Assembly: GCA_026770585.1 (NCBI GenBank)
Contig: MU647387.1
Span: 26,070-40,732 of the forward strand
From: Baffinella frigidus
Taxonomy: Eukaryota > Cryptophyceae > Cryptomonadales > Baffinellaceae
Direction: 5' to 3'
Length of the DNA stretch: 14,663 nucleotides
Position 1 is the first letter of the stretch. The number at the start of each line of letters is the position of its first letter. Positions 13,401 to 14,636 of the stretch are shown here, one piece after another. Below the pieces are notes generated by a model. It was given only the letters and a program-made list of their open reading frames with translations. It made no database searches and was not told the origin of the DNA. The translations under genes and the position numbers were made by a program.

Positions 13401-14636
13401 ACTCTAAGCCCTACACCCGAAACCCTAACCCCTGAACCTGGGAACTTCGGTTCGAACCCCGAAACCCTAAGCCCTAAGCCCGAAACCCTAAGCCCTCAAC
13501 TCGAAACCCTAAGTCCTACACTCAAAAATCTAATCCCTGAACCCGAAGCCCTATACCCGAAACCCGAAACCCTAAGCCATAACCCCGAAACCCCAAGCCC
13601 TAACCCCGAAATTCTAACCCCTATACCTGGGAACCTCGGCCCGAAACCCGAAAACCTCAGTCCTACACCCGAAACCCTAAGCCATCAACCCGAAACCCTA
13701 AGTCCCACACCCGAAACCCTAAGCCATAAAACCCGGAAAGCTCGGCCCGAAACCCGAAATCCGAAGCCCTAAACCCGCACCCTAAGCCCTATACCCGAAC
13801 CCCTAAGCCTTGAATCCGAAACCCGAAAACCCCAAGCCCTAAGCGCTAAATCCGAAACCCTACGCCCTAAATTCCAAACCCTCAGCCCTAAATCCGAAAT
13901 CCTGAGCGCTAAACCCTAACCCCAAAACACTAAAAACTAAACGCACCTTTCAAACCCAAAATCTTTAACAGGTGGATGACAAGTACCTCCGGCTGCAAGG
14001 CCCGATTGTCGCGTTCCTCGAAGGCGAAAGCTCGAGAGAGCGCAAGGTACCCCCCAAACCCCAGACCACAAAACCCTCAACGCCAAACCCTAAACGCTCG
14101 GTCCAAAAAAGCGCGAACGCTCGAGTGAGCGCGGGGCACAGGGCTACATCGCTTATCAGAAACTGCCCCACCCCCTAGGGCCATCATAGGGCCTTTTGGG
14201 TCCTGAACCCAAAACCCTGATCCCTGAACCCCCAACCCAATTCCGTAAACGTTGTCTCTTTCCTCGAGGGCGACAGCTCGAGTGAGCAGGAGGTGAACCC
14301 TACACCCTAAAACTCTCAACCCTAAACCCAAAATAAAAAATTCCCAAATTCCAACACTAAATGGTGAACAGTAAACACTAAACACTAACAACTAAACAAT
14401 AAACACTAACCAATAAACACTAAAAACAAAAATTAAACAAATAAACAAAAATCCATAAACAATAAACCCAGCGGATTAAACACTGACCCCCAAACAATCA
14501 TAAAAAATAAAACATATTGGACCAAACATTCAACCCCTCCTAAACCCGAAACCCTGAACCAGGTGCGCAGCAGGGCAGCAACGCTCTTCCAGGCGATTGT
14601 CCGCGGGTGGCTAACTCGCGCCAGGACCATGAAACG
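252..14636 (+). CDS. Multi-exon gene for an IQ-motif repeat protein (internal part; 16 exon candidates)
   Basis: Exons: 252-309, 963-1086, 2447-2511, 3613-3703, 4979-5074, 6870-6959, 7671-7768, 8304-8386, 8869-8936, 9428-9524, 10299-10341, 11349-11412, 11995-12089, 13349-13382, 13972-14046, 14563-14636. Every intron ends in AG and begins with GT, except one GC after E5. Codon phase agrees at all fifteen junctions and the joined frame (417 codons) has no stop. IQ motifs are visible as LQGAMRYLIARR, LQRSWRANLARKRF, LQSAARRCRAYV (weaker), MQNLYRGYLAKVRV, LQKCYRGMLGRDIA, IQGNMRMWLARRAV, LQRVFRGHEARDVI, LQHSWRCHLARRRW and FQAIVRGWLTRART. Several straddle introns. IQ motifs are known to bind calmodulin or calmodulin-like light chains as amphipathic helices, so a light-chain-binding rod or lever is the inferred role. 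Neither a start codon, a stop codon nor a catalytic domain lies in the window, so a myosin, an ASPM-like protein or an unnamed IQ protein are all possible. Because exons were chosen among several copies, some boundaries may be wrong. Confidence 0.78.
391..418. repeat. Hairpin at a heptamer orientation switch
   Basis: TATACCGGCA (391-400) and TGCCGGTATA (409-418) are perfect inverted 10-mers around CGGATCCT. The flanks continue imperfectly inverted: GGTTTAGGGTGTAGG on the left against CCTACACCCTCAACC on the right, so the foldback may span about 366-452. Confidence 0.75.
713..780 (+). repeat. (CCCGAAA)n heptamer block
   Basis: About nine units of CCCGAAA with one CTCGAAA variant. It has the same 7-base period as the surrounding CCCTAAA, but the T is replaced by G throughout, a homogenised variant rather than random decay. 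Confidence 0.85.
784..844 (+). pseudogene. Echo of exon E1 (5' half)
   Basis: After CTCAG it reads LEGALRYLIAKRLLEPTSF and stops at TAA, against LQGAMRYLIARRFLERMSF in E1. The copy is truncated where E1 continues with VRNAPE, and heptamers follow directly. The acceptor is intact and the donor is lost. Confidence 0.75.
963..1086 (+). CDS. Exon E1
   Basis: It follows AACTCAG and ends CTCACCAAG before GTTCTC. One leading base completes the lysine begun in E0, then 41 codons follow: LQGAMRYLIARRFLERMSF, VRNAPEILSEYISGF and VSDTLTK. LQGAMRYLIARRFL is an IQ motif with Gln2, Arg6 and Arg11 present and Tyr in the usual Gly position. The rest is a predicted helix without a recognised domain. It is the only complete copy among at least seven related fragments between 784 and 2126, hence the choice. 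It ends in phase 0, matching E2. Confidence 0.8.
1096..1235 (+). repeat. Intron-plus-exon duplication unit, copy 1
   Basis: This G-rich intron stretch and the following E1 echo recur at 1501-1616 in the same order: ATTAGGGGT, then GAGTTTAGGGTGTTTAGG, GGTTTACGGAAACCC, then the ENLSEYIS-like exon piece. The duplication unit therefore included intron and exon together. Confidence 0.75.
1182..1235 (+). pseudogene. Echo of exon E1 (3' part)
   Basis: It reads ENLSEYISLFVSDALTK and ends CACCAAG before GTAAGA, a better donor than that of E1 itself. The IQ-bearing 5' half is missing and there is no obvious acceptor. If spliced, it could act as an alternative 3' segment of E1. Confidence 0.7.
1295..1351 (+). 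pseudogene. Echo of exon E1 (3' part)
   Basis: It reads ESEILSGYISGFASDALTK and ends CACCAAG before GTTCTC, the same donor as E1. The 5' half is absent. Confidence 0.7.
1464..1489 (+). pseudogene. Echo of exon E1 with an internal 27-nt deletion
   Basis: ENLIELTK replaces the 17-residue stretch ENL...ALTK of the 1182 copy, an in-frame loss of nine codons. The donor region CACCAAG|GTTTTC is kept. Confidence 0.55.
1501..1616 (+). repeat. Intron-plus-exon duplication unit, copy 2
   Basis: Second copy of the 1096-1235 unit with scattered substitutions. Its exon part is the one later hit by the TA MITE. A third trace, GGGGTTTACGGAAACCCC, is at about 2153-2170. Confidence 0.75.
1578..1868 (+). pseudogene. 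Echo of exon E1 split by a 235-bp MITE
   Basis: The left piece EKFSESISLFVF (to 1618) and the right piece CGTGCTGAAAAAG (1856-1868, before GTTTTC) align with the continuous ISLFVSDVLTK of the 2076 copy. The break falls exactly at TA, where the intact copy has GA. Confidence 0.8.
1619..1853. mobile_element. 235-bp foldback MITE with TA target duplication
   Basis: The ends start TTGTAGAAATGGGCTCCGCG and are perfect inverted repeats for about 26 bases (1619-1644 and 1828-1853). The similarity continues with mismatches for about 100 bases per arm, with a small inner hairpin TTAGGCAT/ATGCCTAA. TA lies on both sides (1617-1618 and 1854-1855). TA duplication with long arms is typical of Tc1/mariner-type non-autonomous elements. 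There is no coding capacity. The uninterrupted E1 echo at 2076 shows the empty site. Confidence 0.9.
1904..2052. mobile_element. 149-bp element flanked by TTAGGG
   Basis: The ends CCGCTATCGAGCGA and TCGCTCGGCAGCGG are inverted repeats (12 of 14). The interior has an imperfect foldback around CTGAGGACGG/CCGGTCTCAG with A/T-rich arms. TTAGGG occurs immediately on both sides (1898-1903, 2053-2058), as expected for a 6-bp target duplication in a telomere-like unit. There is no coding capacity. Confidence 0.75.
2076..2126 (+). pseudogene. Echo of exon E1 (3' part)
   Basis: It reads ENVLEKISLFVSDVLTK with donor CACCAAG|GTTGTT. It has no 5' half or acceptor. It is the best uninterrupted comparator for the MITE-split echo. 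Confidence 0.7.
2127..2446 (+). repeat. Distal intron E1-E2: C-rich heptamers
   Basis: Runs of CCCTAAA, CCCTACA, CCCCACA and CACTAAA units and nothing else recognisable until the acceptor TGCACAG of E2. Confidence 0.8.
2447..2511 (+). CDS. Exon E2
   Basis: It follows CTGCACAG. It reads AGNRAEPKRFRYENAACLQRS plus TG, with donor GTAATT. The split TG|G codon becomes Trp when joined to E3, giving the IQ motif LQRSWRANLARKRF across the junction. It starts in phase 0 after E1. Read without splicing, TGG TAA would be a stop, which argues for the splice site. Two truncated copies follow. Confidence 0.8.
2521..2640 (+). repeat. (CCCTACA)n heptamer block
   Basis: About seventeen nearly perfect ACACCCT units immediately after the E2 donor, with rare TTACACC and TGCACC variants. 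It is the cleanest block of this variant. Confidence 0.9.
2797..2846 (+). pseudogene. Echo of exon E2 (3' part)
   Basis: PKKRFRYENAACLQRS plus TG before GTCTAA. It lacks the acceptor and the first five codons. Confidence 0.75.
3004..3031 (+). pseudogene. Echo of exon E2 (short)
   Basis: EHAACLQRS plus TG before GTTTGA. It is the last ten codons only, with the donor position kept. Confidence 0.65.
3270..3495 (+). pseudogene. Echo of exon E3 interrupted by a 140-bp element
   Basis: After AAATAG the left piece reads RTNLARKRFAHKQS. After the insertion the right piece reads SIWTTAFAFHNLG. Together they match the continuous E3 (RANLARKRFVHKKSLWTNAF). When both flanks are aligned to E3 they overlap by about eight bases, which suggests a decayed target duplication. 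Confidence 0.75.
3314..3453. mobile_element. 140-bp MITE inside an E3 echo
   Basis: The 27-base ends (3314-3340, 3427-3453) start ATCTCGAA and are inverted with two mismatches. A perfect inner hairpin ATTTAATTAG/CTAATTAAAT lies at 3356-3380. No coding capacity. The roughly 8-bp overlap of the flanks relative to intact E3 would fit a hAT-type element, but the duplicated bases have diverged, so the superfamily is only a suggestion. Confidence 0.8.
3613..3703 (+). CDS. Exon E3
   Basis: It follows GAAACAG. One base completes Trp from E2, then RANLARKRFVHKKSLWTNAF and AFQTRQNALL, ending before GTACAC in phase 0. The N-terminus completes an IQ motif with E2, and the remainder is basic and helical-looking. 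It is the only uninterrupted full-length copy among four. Confidence 0.8.
3704..3914 (+). repeat. Start of intron E3-E4: heptamers, including a (CACCATA)n block
   Basis: At about 3817-3900 the 7-base unit is CACCATA/CATACAC with few exceptions, another variant-homogenised block. The open frame through it is only the repeat translated. Confidence 0.85.
3915..3959 (+). pseudogene. Echo of exon E3 (3' half)
   Basis: It matches TTCGCCTTCCAGACACGGCA of E3 and ends GCACTGCTG before GTGCAA. A small indel near AACAACCGG disturbs the frame at its left end. Confidence 0.65.
4112..4160 (+). pseudogene. Echo of exon E3 (3' half)
   Basis: LWTTAFAFQTRKNALL, ending before GTACAC exactly like E3. The 5' half is missing. 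Confidence 0.7.
4277..4340 (+). pseudogene. Echo of exon E4 (5' two thirds)
   Basis: After CCATAG it reads AIMEARGFIFEQLDRRVASSR and then leaves the E4 sequence at CGCCT. It shares its downstream text (TGACCCCCA, AAACCTTAACAC) with the 4724 copy, so these two derive from one truncated ancestor. Confidence 0.75.
4364..4531 (+). repeat. (CACGAAA)n then (CACTAAA)/(CACTCAA)n heptamer blocks
   Basis: About seven CACGAAA units (4364-4410), then CACTGAA/CACTAAA units, then about five CACTCAA units (4494-4530). All keep the 7-base period while the unit changes abruptly between blocks. Confidence 0.85.
4591..4672 (+). pseudogene. Echo of exon E4 joined to a truncated AAGTTGAC element
   Basis: ALMEARAVISEQLDR (to about 4634) runs directly into the right half of the repeat family (GGATGTGTGCC...GACGTCAACTTGAGAT, to about 4672). 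The element's left end is missing, so the break joined exon and element inside both. Confidence 0.7.
4724..4788 (+). pseudogene. Echo of exon E4 (5' two thirds)
   Basis: ALMEARGVIFEQLDRRVASSR, broken at the same CGCCTTGACCCCC point as the 4277 copy. It was probably duplicated together with the following intron. Confidence 0.75.
4789..4978 (+). repeat. Heptamers before E4, with CACTCAA and CAGTAAA blocks
   Basis: CACTAAA and CACTCAA units, then three CAGTAAA units at about 4907-4927. There is no other content. Confidence 0.8.
4979..5074 (+). CDS. Exon E4
   Basis: It follows CCATAG. 32 codons in phase 0 at both ends: ALMEARAVIFEQLDRRVASS then RLQSAARRCRAY, with the strong donor GTAAGT (an alternative GTACGT lies 4 bases earlier). 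LQSAARRCRAY is a weaker IQ motif that gains V-I-R from E5. It is the only complete copy of five. An acidic/basic helical linker precedes the IQ. Confidence 0.82.
5138..5230 (+). mobile_element. AAGTTGAC-family element
   Basis: Core AAAGTTGACGG...GGCGTCAACTT (5180-5220) followed by GAGGATAGTC. A left arm starting about AGACTGTATTGG with TCGCACGTGCG pairs loosely with GATAGTC, as in the 101-bp copies. It lies just upstream of an E4 echo. Confidence 0.7.
5248..5290 (+). pseudogene. Echo of exon E4 (3' part)
   Basis: VASSRLQSAVQRCR matches the end of E4. Further scraps of the same end (GGCTGTCTAACGGTGCG, GGCTGTCCAACGTGTCCACC) follow at about 5455 and 5488, so this end was copied more than once. 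Confidence 0.65.
5387..5408. repeat. Small hairpin
   Basis: TTCGCCTTG and CAAGGCGAA are perfect 9-base inverted repeats with loop CTTT. It lies between the E4 scraps; function unknown. Confidence 0.6.
5525..5565. repeat. Hairpin with an extra direct copy
   Basis: GTTTACTCTCTGAG and CTTAGAGAGTAAAC are inverted (13 of 14) over a 13-base loop. A third copy of CTTAGAGAGTA follows at 5567-5577. Confidence 0.65.
5677..5750 (+). pseudogene. IQKSM-like segment, copy 1
   Basis: ATACAAAAGTCTATGAGCCT reads IQKSMSLQKRARLRDK and resembles 10774-10826 (IQKSMRLKTFQHR). It could be an exon relic or a dispersed repeat. It breaks the rule that echoes stay beside their exon, so it is not included in the gene model. 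Confidence 0.45.
6651..6764. repeat. G-rich heptamer stretch and a short duplication
   Basis: GTGTGGTATCAGCGT is directly repeated at about 6665-6694. GGGATTGGGGATTGGGG-type G-rich sequence follows, up to the acceptor GCCTCGCAG. Confidence 0.65.
6765..6804 (+). pseudogene. Echo of exon E5 (5' third)
   Basis: After CCTCGCAG it reads VIRADLSRLEAF, then runs into ACACCTAAACCC heptamers. The acceptor is better than that of E5 itself. Confidence 0.75.
6870..6959 (+). CDS. Exon E5
   Basis: It follows AAACCAG. 30 codons in phase 0: VIRADLTRLEAFHTVC, ALMMQNLYRGYLAK. MQNLYRGYLAK plus VRV from E6 is a full IQ motif with Gln2, Arg6, Gly7 and Lys11. The end AAG is followed by GCACGC, so a GC donor is needed. 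Echoes have AAG|GTCATC (7104) or AAG|GCAAGT (7452). It is the only uninterrupted copy. Confidence 0.78.
7017..7104 (+). pseudogene. Echo of exon E5 split by about 33 bp of heptamer
   Basis: CGTTCCACAC (7017-7026) and TGTGCGCTCGTCGTGCAG... (from 7060, VQNLYRGYLAK) flank GGGTCAGGGTTTAGAGG-type sequence. In E5 the two pieces are continuous apart from GG. The donor is AAG|GTCATC. Confidence 0.65.
7125..7172 (+). mobile_element. AAGTTGAC-family core element
   Basis: AAAGTTGACGGATCTTTACC through GACAACTTAATAATA. It is the core form without the left arm. Confidence 0.75.
7201..7452 (+). pseudogene. Echo of exon E5 split by a 178-bp heptamer insert
   Basis: The left piece GGCTGGAGGC...CACACGGTGTGT (to 7226) and the right piece GTGTGTGCGCTCATCGTGCAG (from 7405) are continuous in E5. 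GTGTGT is present on both sides of the insert. The right piece ends AAG|GCAAGT, a textbook GC-type donor. Confidence 0.75.
7227..7404. repeat. Heptamer insert inside an E5 echo, with a (GGGTTGA)n block
   Basis: It starts ACGTCC and contains CCCTAAA units, then CGCTTTACATTCCACGCTTT, and then flips to G-rich GGGTTGA units (7349-7402). It is flanked by GTGTGT direct repeats, as an insertion would be. Confidence 0.7.
7453..7670 (+). repeat. End of intron E5-E6: heptamers and a short tandem repeat
   Basis: CCCTAAA units, then ACGCTTTACATTCC tandem copies at 7521-7556 (also seen at 7295-7316), then a (CAATAAA)n block at 7609-7635. The acceptor is GCTACGGCAG. Confidence 0.8.
7671..7768 (+). CDS. 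Exon E6
   Basis: It follows ACGGCAG. VRVWYDYNTPKQQACA then LKLQKCYRGMLGRDIA plus CG, donor GTCCTA. It starts in phase 0, and CG|G becomes Arg when joined to E7 (IA-R-W). LQKCYRGMLGRDIA is a complete IQ motif inside one exon, with VRV closing the E5 motif. No echoes were found, which is unusual here. Confidence 0.87.
7769..7921 (+). repeat. Intron heptamers after E6: (CCCTACA) then (CACCAAA)n
   Basis: Four CCCTACA units, then CACCAAA/CACCAGA units at about 7812-7865, then CCCCAAA, up to the acceptor of the first E7 echo. Confidence 0.85.
7922..7964 (+). pseudogene. Echo of exon E7 (5' half)
   Basis: WRREERDEDIVSVT after CTCGCAG, cut at GTCACC by a core AAGTTGAC element. Confidence 0.78.
7965..8013 (+). 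mobile_element. AAGTTGAC-family core element
   Basis: AAAGTTGACGGAGTTGTACC through GACAACTTAGCAATAG, joined directly to the E7 echo at GTCACC. Confidence 0.8.
8013..8079. repeat. Two adjacent perfect hairpins
   Basis: GACCGACCAC/GTGGTCGGTC (8013-8034, 2-base loop) and CACCTGAAAGTCCACGAGT with its 19-base inverted copy (8034-8052, 8061-8079, loop GGACTTTC). The right arm ends ACTTTCAGGTG, so it supplies the AG acceptor for the next E7 echo. Confidence 0.85.
8077..8110 (+). pseudogene. Echo of exon E7 (5' third)
   Basis: GTGGAGGAATGCGGAGCACGA reads WRNAEHEQE then a stop, against WRREERDEE. It is followed by CTTTCCCACTCC and a core element. Confidence 0.6.
8121..8169 (+). mobile_element. AAGTTGAC-family element, partial left arm
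   Basis: AAAGTTGACAGATGTGTACC through GGTAACTTAGTAATAG. The preceding CTTTCCCACTCC (8109-8120) is shared with the full-length copy at 8941. Confidence 0.75.
8201..8241 (+). pseudogene. Echo of exon E7 (5' half)
   Basis: WREQRDEEIVSVT after CTCTCGCAG, again cut at GTCACCTT by a core element, as in the 7922 copy. Confidence 0.75.
8242..8290 (+). mobile_element. AAGTTGAC-family core element
   Basis: AAAGTTGACGGATTTGTACC through GACAACTTATGAATAC. It sits at the same exon position as the 7965 copy. Confidence 0.8.
8304..8386 (+). CDS. Exon E7
   Basis: It follows GACTCGCAG. One base completes Arg from E6, then WRREERDEEIVSVTF and IQGNMRMWLARR plus G, with donor GTACTT. IQGNMRMWLARR plus A-V from E8 is an IQ motif. 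It is the only one of five copies not cut at GTCACC. The donor lies just before TTCCCGCGCC and a core element, so the downstream intron starts almost inside the repeat. Confidence 0.82.
8401..8451 (+). mobile_element. AAGTTGAC-family element
   Basis: AAAGTTGACGAATTTGTACC through GATGTCAACTTACGAATAGT, directly after the E7 donor region. The inverted GTCAACTT is perfect here. Confidence 0.8.
8462..8510 (+). pseudogene. Echo of exon E7 (3' half)
   Basis: VIFIQGNMRVCLPRRR matches VTFIQGNMRMWLARR. With the 5'-half echoes upstream, this means both halves of E7 were copied separately. Confidence 0.7.
8541..8595 (-). mobile_element. AAGTTGAC-family element, reverse orientation
   Basis: GACTGTTTTCAAGTTGAC to GTGCGTCAACTT. 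It reads as a family member on the minus strand, more diverged in the middle. Confidence 0.65.
8640..8868. repeat. Intron E7-E8 heptamers with a (CCCCAAA)n block
   Basis: G-rich GGGTTTA units at about 8660-8692, then a unique 80 bases (TTTCTCGCCCAGAAACTCG to CAGTGGTGAGAG), then eight or so CCCCAAA units at 8773-8830. The acceptor is TTCGCGCAG. Confidence 0.8.
8869..8936 (+). CDS. Exon E8
   Basis: Two bases complete Ala from E7, then VEMRRLDLSWPPGFTTCTSAVQ in full codons, ending CAG|GTGCGG in phase 0. It links the E7 IQ motif to the E9 motif (Q|VLQRVF). The WPPGF turn breaks the helix between IQ repeats. Two partial copies follow. Confidence 0.72.
8941..9041 (+). mobile_element. Full-length AAGTTGAC-family element (about 101 bp)
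   Basis: It starts GGTCTATTTGG, has a near-palindrome TCTCGCCAATTTGGTGAG, then CTTTCCCACTCC and the core AAAGTTGACGG...GACAACTTATGAATA. It begins five bases after the E8 donor and ends at a second E8 start (CCGTGGAGATGCG, 9042). Confidence 0.8.
9041..9077 (+). pseudogene. Echo of exon E8, broken
   Basis: GCCGTGGAGATGCG as in E8, then CTCCGGGCTTC, i.e. the middle (CGGCTGGACCTTTCGTGG) is lost. A reverse element follows at once. Confidence 0.6.
9078..9178 (-). mobile_element. Full-length AAGTTGAC-family element, reverse orientation (101 bp)
   Basis: The outer ends AGACTATTCG and CAAATAGACT are inverted repeats (8 of 10), with inner AAGTTGAC/GTCAACTT and the near-palindrome TCTCGCCATATTGGTGAGA. 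This copy defines the element limits best. Confidence 0.85.
9190..9243 (+). pseudogene. Echo of exon E8 (3' part)
   Basis: RIDLSWRPGFTACDTAVQ ending CAG|GTGCGT, the same donor as E8. It could substitute for E8 if an acceptor existed. Confidence 0.65.
9244..9427. repeat. End of intron E8-E9: G-rich heptamers then unique sequence
   Basis: GGGTTTA units in reverse orientation (about 9277-9314), then about 110 bases without repeats (CACGTGCGCCTTGCATGCG...), then a pyrimidine-rich CCCCTGTTTCTCCACAG acceptor, the best-looking 3' splice site in the window. Confidence 0.75.
9428..9524 (+). CDS. Exon E9
   Basis: VLQRVFRGHEARDVIRCIF and LTRAVMAHSLSLE plus G, donor GTCCGA. LQRVFRGHEARDVI is a full IQ motif with Arg6, Gly7 and Arg11. 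Phase 0 in and 1 out. The split Gly codon is completed by E10 (GG|GC gives G-A). Three 3' echoes follow. Confidence 0.85.
9631..9666 (+). pseudogene. Echo of exon E9 (3' end)
   Basis: AVLSHALSLE plus G before GTTTAA, matching AVMAHSLSLE. Only the last eleven codons remain. Confidence 0.65.
9713..9781 (+). pseudogene. Echo of exon E9 with an inverted duplication
   Basis: IFLTRAVM is followed at once by its own reverse complement and then by SLSLE-like CATTCGCTCTCTCTCGAG|GGTAAA. Without the 19-base inverted copy the exon end would be continuous. Confidence 0.75.
9725..9765. repeat. Perfect 19-bp snap-back hairpin in exon sequence
   Basis: CCTCACGCGCGCTGTCATG, loop CGC, then its exact reverse complement. 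The left arm is the E9 sense sequence, so the right arm is a templated inverted copy. Confidence 0.92.
9850..9863. repeat. Perfect 14-bp palindrome
   Basis: GGCCGTTAACGGCC, directly abutting a reverse AAGTTGAC element. Confidence 0.8.
9861..9912 (-). mobile_element. AAGTTGAC-family core element, reverse orientation
   Basis: GCCTATTCCTAAGTTGCCGA through AATCCGTCAACTTTT, the family core on the minus strand. Confidence 0.75.
9944..10001 (+). pseudogene. Echo of exon E9 (3' half)
   Basis: RCIFLTSAVLSHALSLE plus G before GTCTAA, preceded by GTTGTTGAGATC, which also precedes the 9713 copy. These two echoes share an origin. Confidence 0.7.
10002..10298 (+). repeat. End of intron E9-E10: C-rich heptamers
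   Basis: CCCTAAA units throughout, with a short ACCGAAA run near 10080-10100 and a dense CCCTAAA/CCCTGAA block at 10177-10295. The acceptor is TAACCCAG. Confidence 0.85.
10299..10341 (+). CDS. Exon E10
   Basis: Two bases complete Gly from E9, then AIRLQHSWRCHLA plus AG, donor GTGCAC. Joined to E11 it gives LQHSWRCHLARRRW, an IQ motif. The first frame by length here reads poly-Ser through the CTT tract, but it does not fit the phases and ignores the IQ motif. Confidence 0.8.
10355..10443 (+). repeat. CTT trinucleotide tract
   Basis: About 90 bases of CTT/TTC with CTG and CTTTTT interruptions, purine-only on the other strand. It separates E10 from the inverted copy of its own 3' end. Confidence 0.95.
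10461..10502. repeat. Perfect 19-bp hairpin made from the end of exon E10
   Basis: GGGTTGCACCTGGCGAGGT, loop CTTC, then its exact reverse complement. The right arm CACCTCGCCAGGTGCA repeats the E10 3' end and donor in sense; the left arm is the inverted copy. Confidence 0.92.
10521..10621 (+). mobile_element. Full-length AAGTTGAC-family element (101 bp)
   Basis: GCTCCGATTCG end, TCTCGCCGTTTTGGTG, GGGCTCG, then the core AAAGTTGATGG...GGCAACTTGGGAATAGTC. Closely related to the copy at 10887. Confidence 0.85.
10698..10741. repeat. Hairpin with 11-bp arms
   Basis: ACGGCCTACGC and GCGTAGGCCGT are perfect inverted repeats over a 22-base loop. They lie in a unique stretch (about 10622-10860) without heptamers. 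Confidence 0.75.
10774..10826 (+). pseudogene. IQKSM-like segment, copy 2
   Basis: GCGATCCAAAAGTCTATGCG reads IQKSMRLKTFQHR and resembles 5677-5750 including the upstream GAG-rich bases. The surrounding island also resembles the 5.6-kb one (GGCCG...CTTCTTC). It could be a dispersed repeat rather than an exon. Confidence 0.45.
10887..10987 (+). mobile_element. Full-length AAGTTGAC-family element (101 bp)
   Basis: ACTCCGATTTG end, TCTCGCCGTTTTGGTGCGAC, GGGCTCG, core AAAGTTGACGG...GGCAACTTAAGAATAGTC. Same length as 9078 and 10521. Confidence 0.85.
10998..11027 (+). pseudogene. Echo of exon E10 (3' part)
   Basis: GAGACTCGTCGAGCTGCCAC followed by CTCGCCAG|GTTATA. It matches CACTCGTGGCGCTGCCACCT of E10 and keeps the donor position. 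Confidence 0.65.
11028..11348 (+). repeat. End of intron E10-E11: heptamers with a (CCCCAAA)n block
   Basis: A short G-rich stretch (11035-11065), then CCCTAAA/CCCTCAA units, then CCCCAAA/CCTCAAA units from about 11195 to 11330. The acceptor is CGAAACCAG. Confidence 0.85.
11349..11412 (+). CDS. Exon E11
   Basis: One base completes Arg from E10, then RWDRQKQNSYALILGRLKRK in phase 0, donor GTCTTT. It closes the E10 IQ motif. ALILGRLKRK looks like a degenerate IQ helix without Gln2. No echo is seen. Confidence 0.78.
11716..11754 (+). pseudogene. Echo of exon E12 (5' part)
   Basis: RQGEPLPSQRDLS resembles RQGESLSSSRDLS and is followed by CCTAACCCC repeats. Confidence 0.6.
11865..11904 (+). pseudogene. 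Echo of exon E12 (5' part)
   Basis: After CACAAG it reads ARQDENPPWLLDLT, against ARQGESLSSSRDLS. More diverged, cut at the same place as the 11716 copy. Confidence 0.6.
11995..12089 (+). CDS. Exon E12
   Basis: It follows CCAAAAG. ARQGESLSSSRDLSKADSG and DDIFRVTSSGDK plus AG, donor GTAACC. Phase 0 in, 2 out, matching E13. It is serine- and aspartate-rich with no IQ motif, probably a flexible linker between the IQ block and the last motif. It is the only copy with an acceptor and full length. At least five fragments surround it. Confidence 0.78.
12113..12216. repeat. 104-bp repeat with inverted ends, copy 1
   Basis: Starts GATCAAATCGAGG and ends CAATTTGATG, with a central near-palindrome AAGGTTCGGATTCGAACCTT. 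It is the same length as the copy at 12739, with roughly a dozen differences by eye. Probably a small mobile element. A coding reading (IEDGG...FGFEPSP) is open in both copies, but so are other frames. Confidence 0.7.
12255..12439. mobile_element. 185-bp foldback element
   Basis: Arms of 61 bases (12255-12315, 12379-12439) start AAGCTTTCACGCGTGAG and differ at two positions. At the centre is a perfect 18-base palindrome of T and A runs (12349-12366). The frames on each strand across it are the same arm read twice. No target duplication is clear. Confidence 0.85.
12446..12534 (+). pseudogene. Echo of exon E12 (3' three quarters)
   Basis: SSRDLSKADSGDDIFRATSS then GDK plus AG before GTACAC. 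Apart from the start it is nearly identical to E12, so recent. The foldback element abuts its broken 5' side. Confidence 0.78.
12597..12635. repeat. Imperfect hairpin in unique sequence
   Basis: CGGTAGGCAACCC and GGGTTTCCTACGG are inverted in 11 of 13 positions. They lie in a roughly 125-base stretch (12535-12660) without heptamers that I cannot assign. Confidence 0.45.
12661..12712 (+). pseudogene. Echo of exon E12 (3' half)
   Basis: ADSGDGMCRATSSGEK plus AA before GTCCAC, the same phase as the E12 donor. Confidence 0.7.
12739..12842. repeat. 104-bp repeat with inverted ends, copy 2
   Basis: GGATCAAATCGAGG at the left and CCTCAATTTGATCC at the right are inverted in 13 of 14 positions, better preserved than in the 12113 copy. 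The central GGTTCGGATTCGAACC is kept. Confidence 0.72.
12906..12936 (+). pseudogene. Echo of exon E12 (3' end, diverged)
   Basis: CACGACGTCTTCCGGCGAGA resembles the TTCCTCTGGCGATAAAAG end of E12. A related scrap CGCGCGACTTTCC lies at 12853-12865. Confidence 0.45.
12937..13348 (+). repeat. End of intron E12-E13: heptamers, including the purest CCCTAAA array
   Basis: CCCTAAA and variants throughout. 13041-13128 is an uninterrupted CCCTAAA run of about twelve units, the cleanest telomere-type array in the window. After it come CCCGAAA and CACTAAA variants. The acceptor is CAACCAG. Confidence 0.92.
13349..13382 (+). CDS. Exon E13 (micro-exon)
   Basis: One base completes Arg from E12, then ILRASSAAVVE, with donor GTACGC in phase 0. 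It is only 34 nt. Support comes from the phases, the AG/GT borders and the contrast with the repeats on both sides. No echo. Confidence 0.65.
13383..13930 (+). repeat. 21-base higher-order heptamer array
   Basis: Three-heptamer units of the form CCCGAAACCCTAAGCCCTAC. A marker GGGAACyTCGG occurs at about 13441 and 13630, 189 bases (9 x 21) apart, with a weaker form about 106 bases further. Since 21 is a multiple of 3, a long frame stays open through it, but that frame is not evidence of a gene. Confidence 0.85.
13972..14046 (+). CDS. Exon E14
   Basis: It follows TCTTTAACAG, a fairly good acceptor. 25 codons in phase 0 at both ends: VDDKYLRLQGPIVAFLEG, ESSRERK, donor GTACCC. LQGPIVAFLEG has a degenerate IQ look without Arg6. 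Two partial copies follow. Confidence 0.78.
14112..14135 (+). pseudogene. Echo of exon E14 (3' scrap)
   Basis: GCGAACGCTCGAGTGAGCGC matches GCGAAAGCTCGAGAGAGCGC of E14; only the last eight codons. Confidence 0.55.
14251..14292 (+). pseudogene. Echo of exon E14 (3' half)
   Basis: VVSFLEGDSSSEQE ending before GTGAAC, matching IVAFLEGESSRERK. The phase is kept. Confidence 0.7.
14293..14562 (+). repeat. End of intron E14-E15: A-rich heptamers
   Basis: CCCTAAA units shift into CACTAAA, CAATAAA and AAACAAA variants (14355-14520), the most A-rich part of the window. The acceptor is CTGAACCAG. Confidence 0.8.
14563..14636 (+). CDS. Exon E15
   Basis: VRSRAATLFQAIVRGWLTRA, RTMK plus CG, donor GTCAAC. 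FQAIVRGWLTRART is a full IQ motif with Gln2, Arg6, Gly7 and Arg11. Phase 0 in, 2 out. CCCTACA heptamers resume directly after the donor, and the next exon lies beyond the window. Confidence 0.82.

Noticed and set aside
13377-13772. 131-codon frame with PETLSP-type repeats as a gene
   Set aside because: It is the translation of a 21-base heptamer array, and 21 is a multiple of 3, so it stays open by construction.
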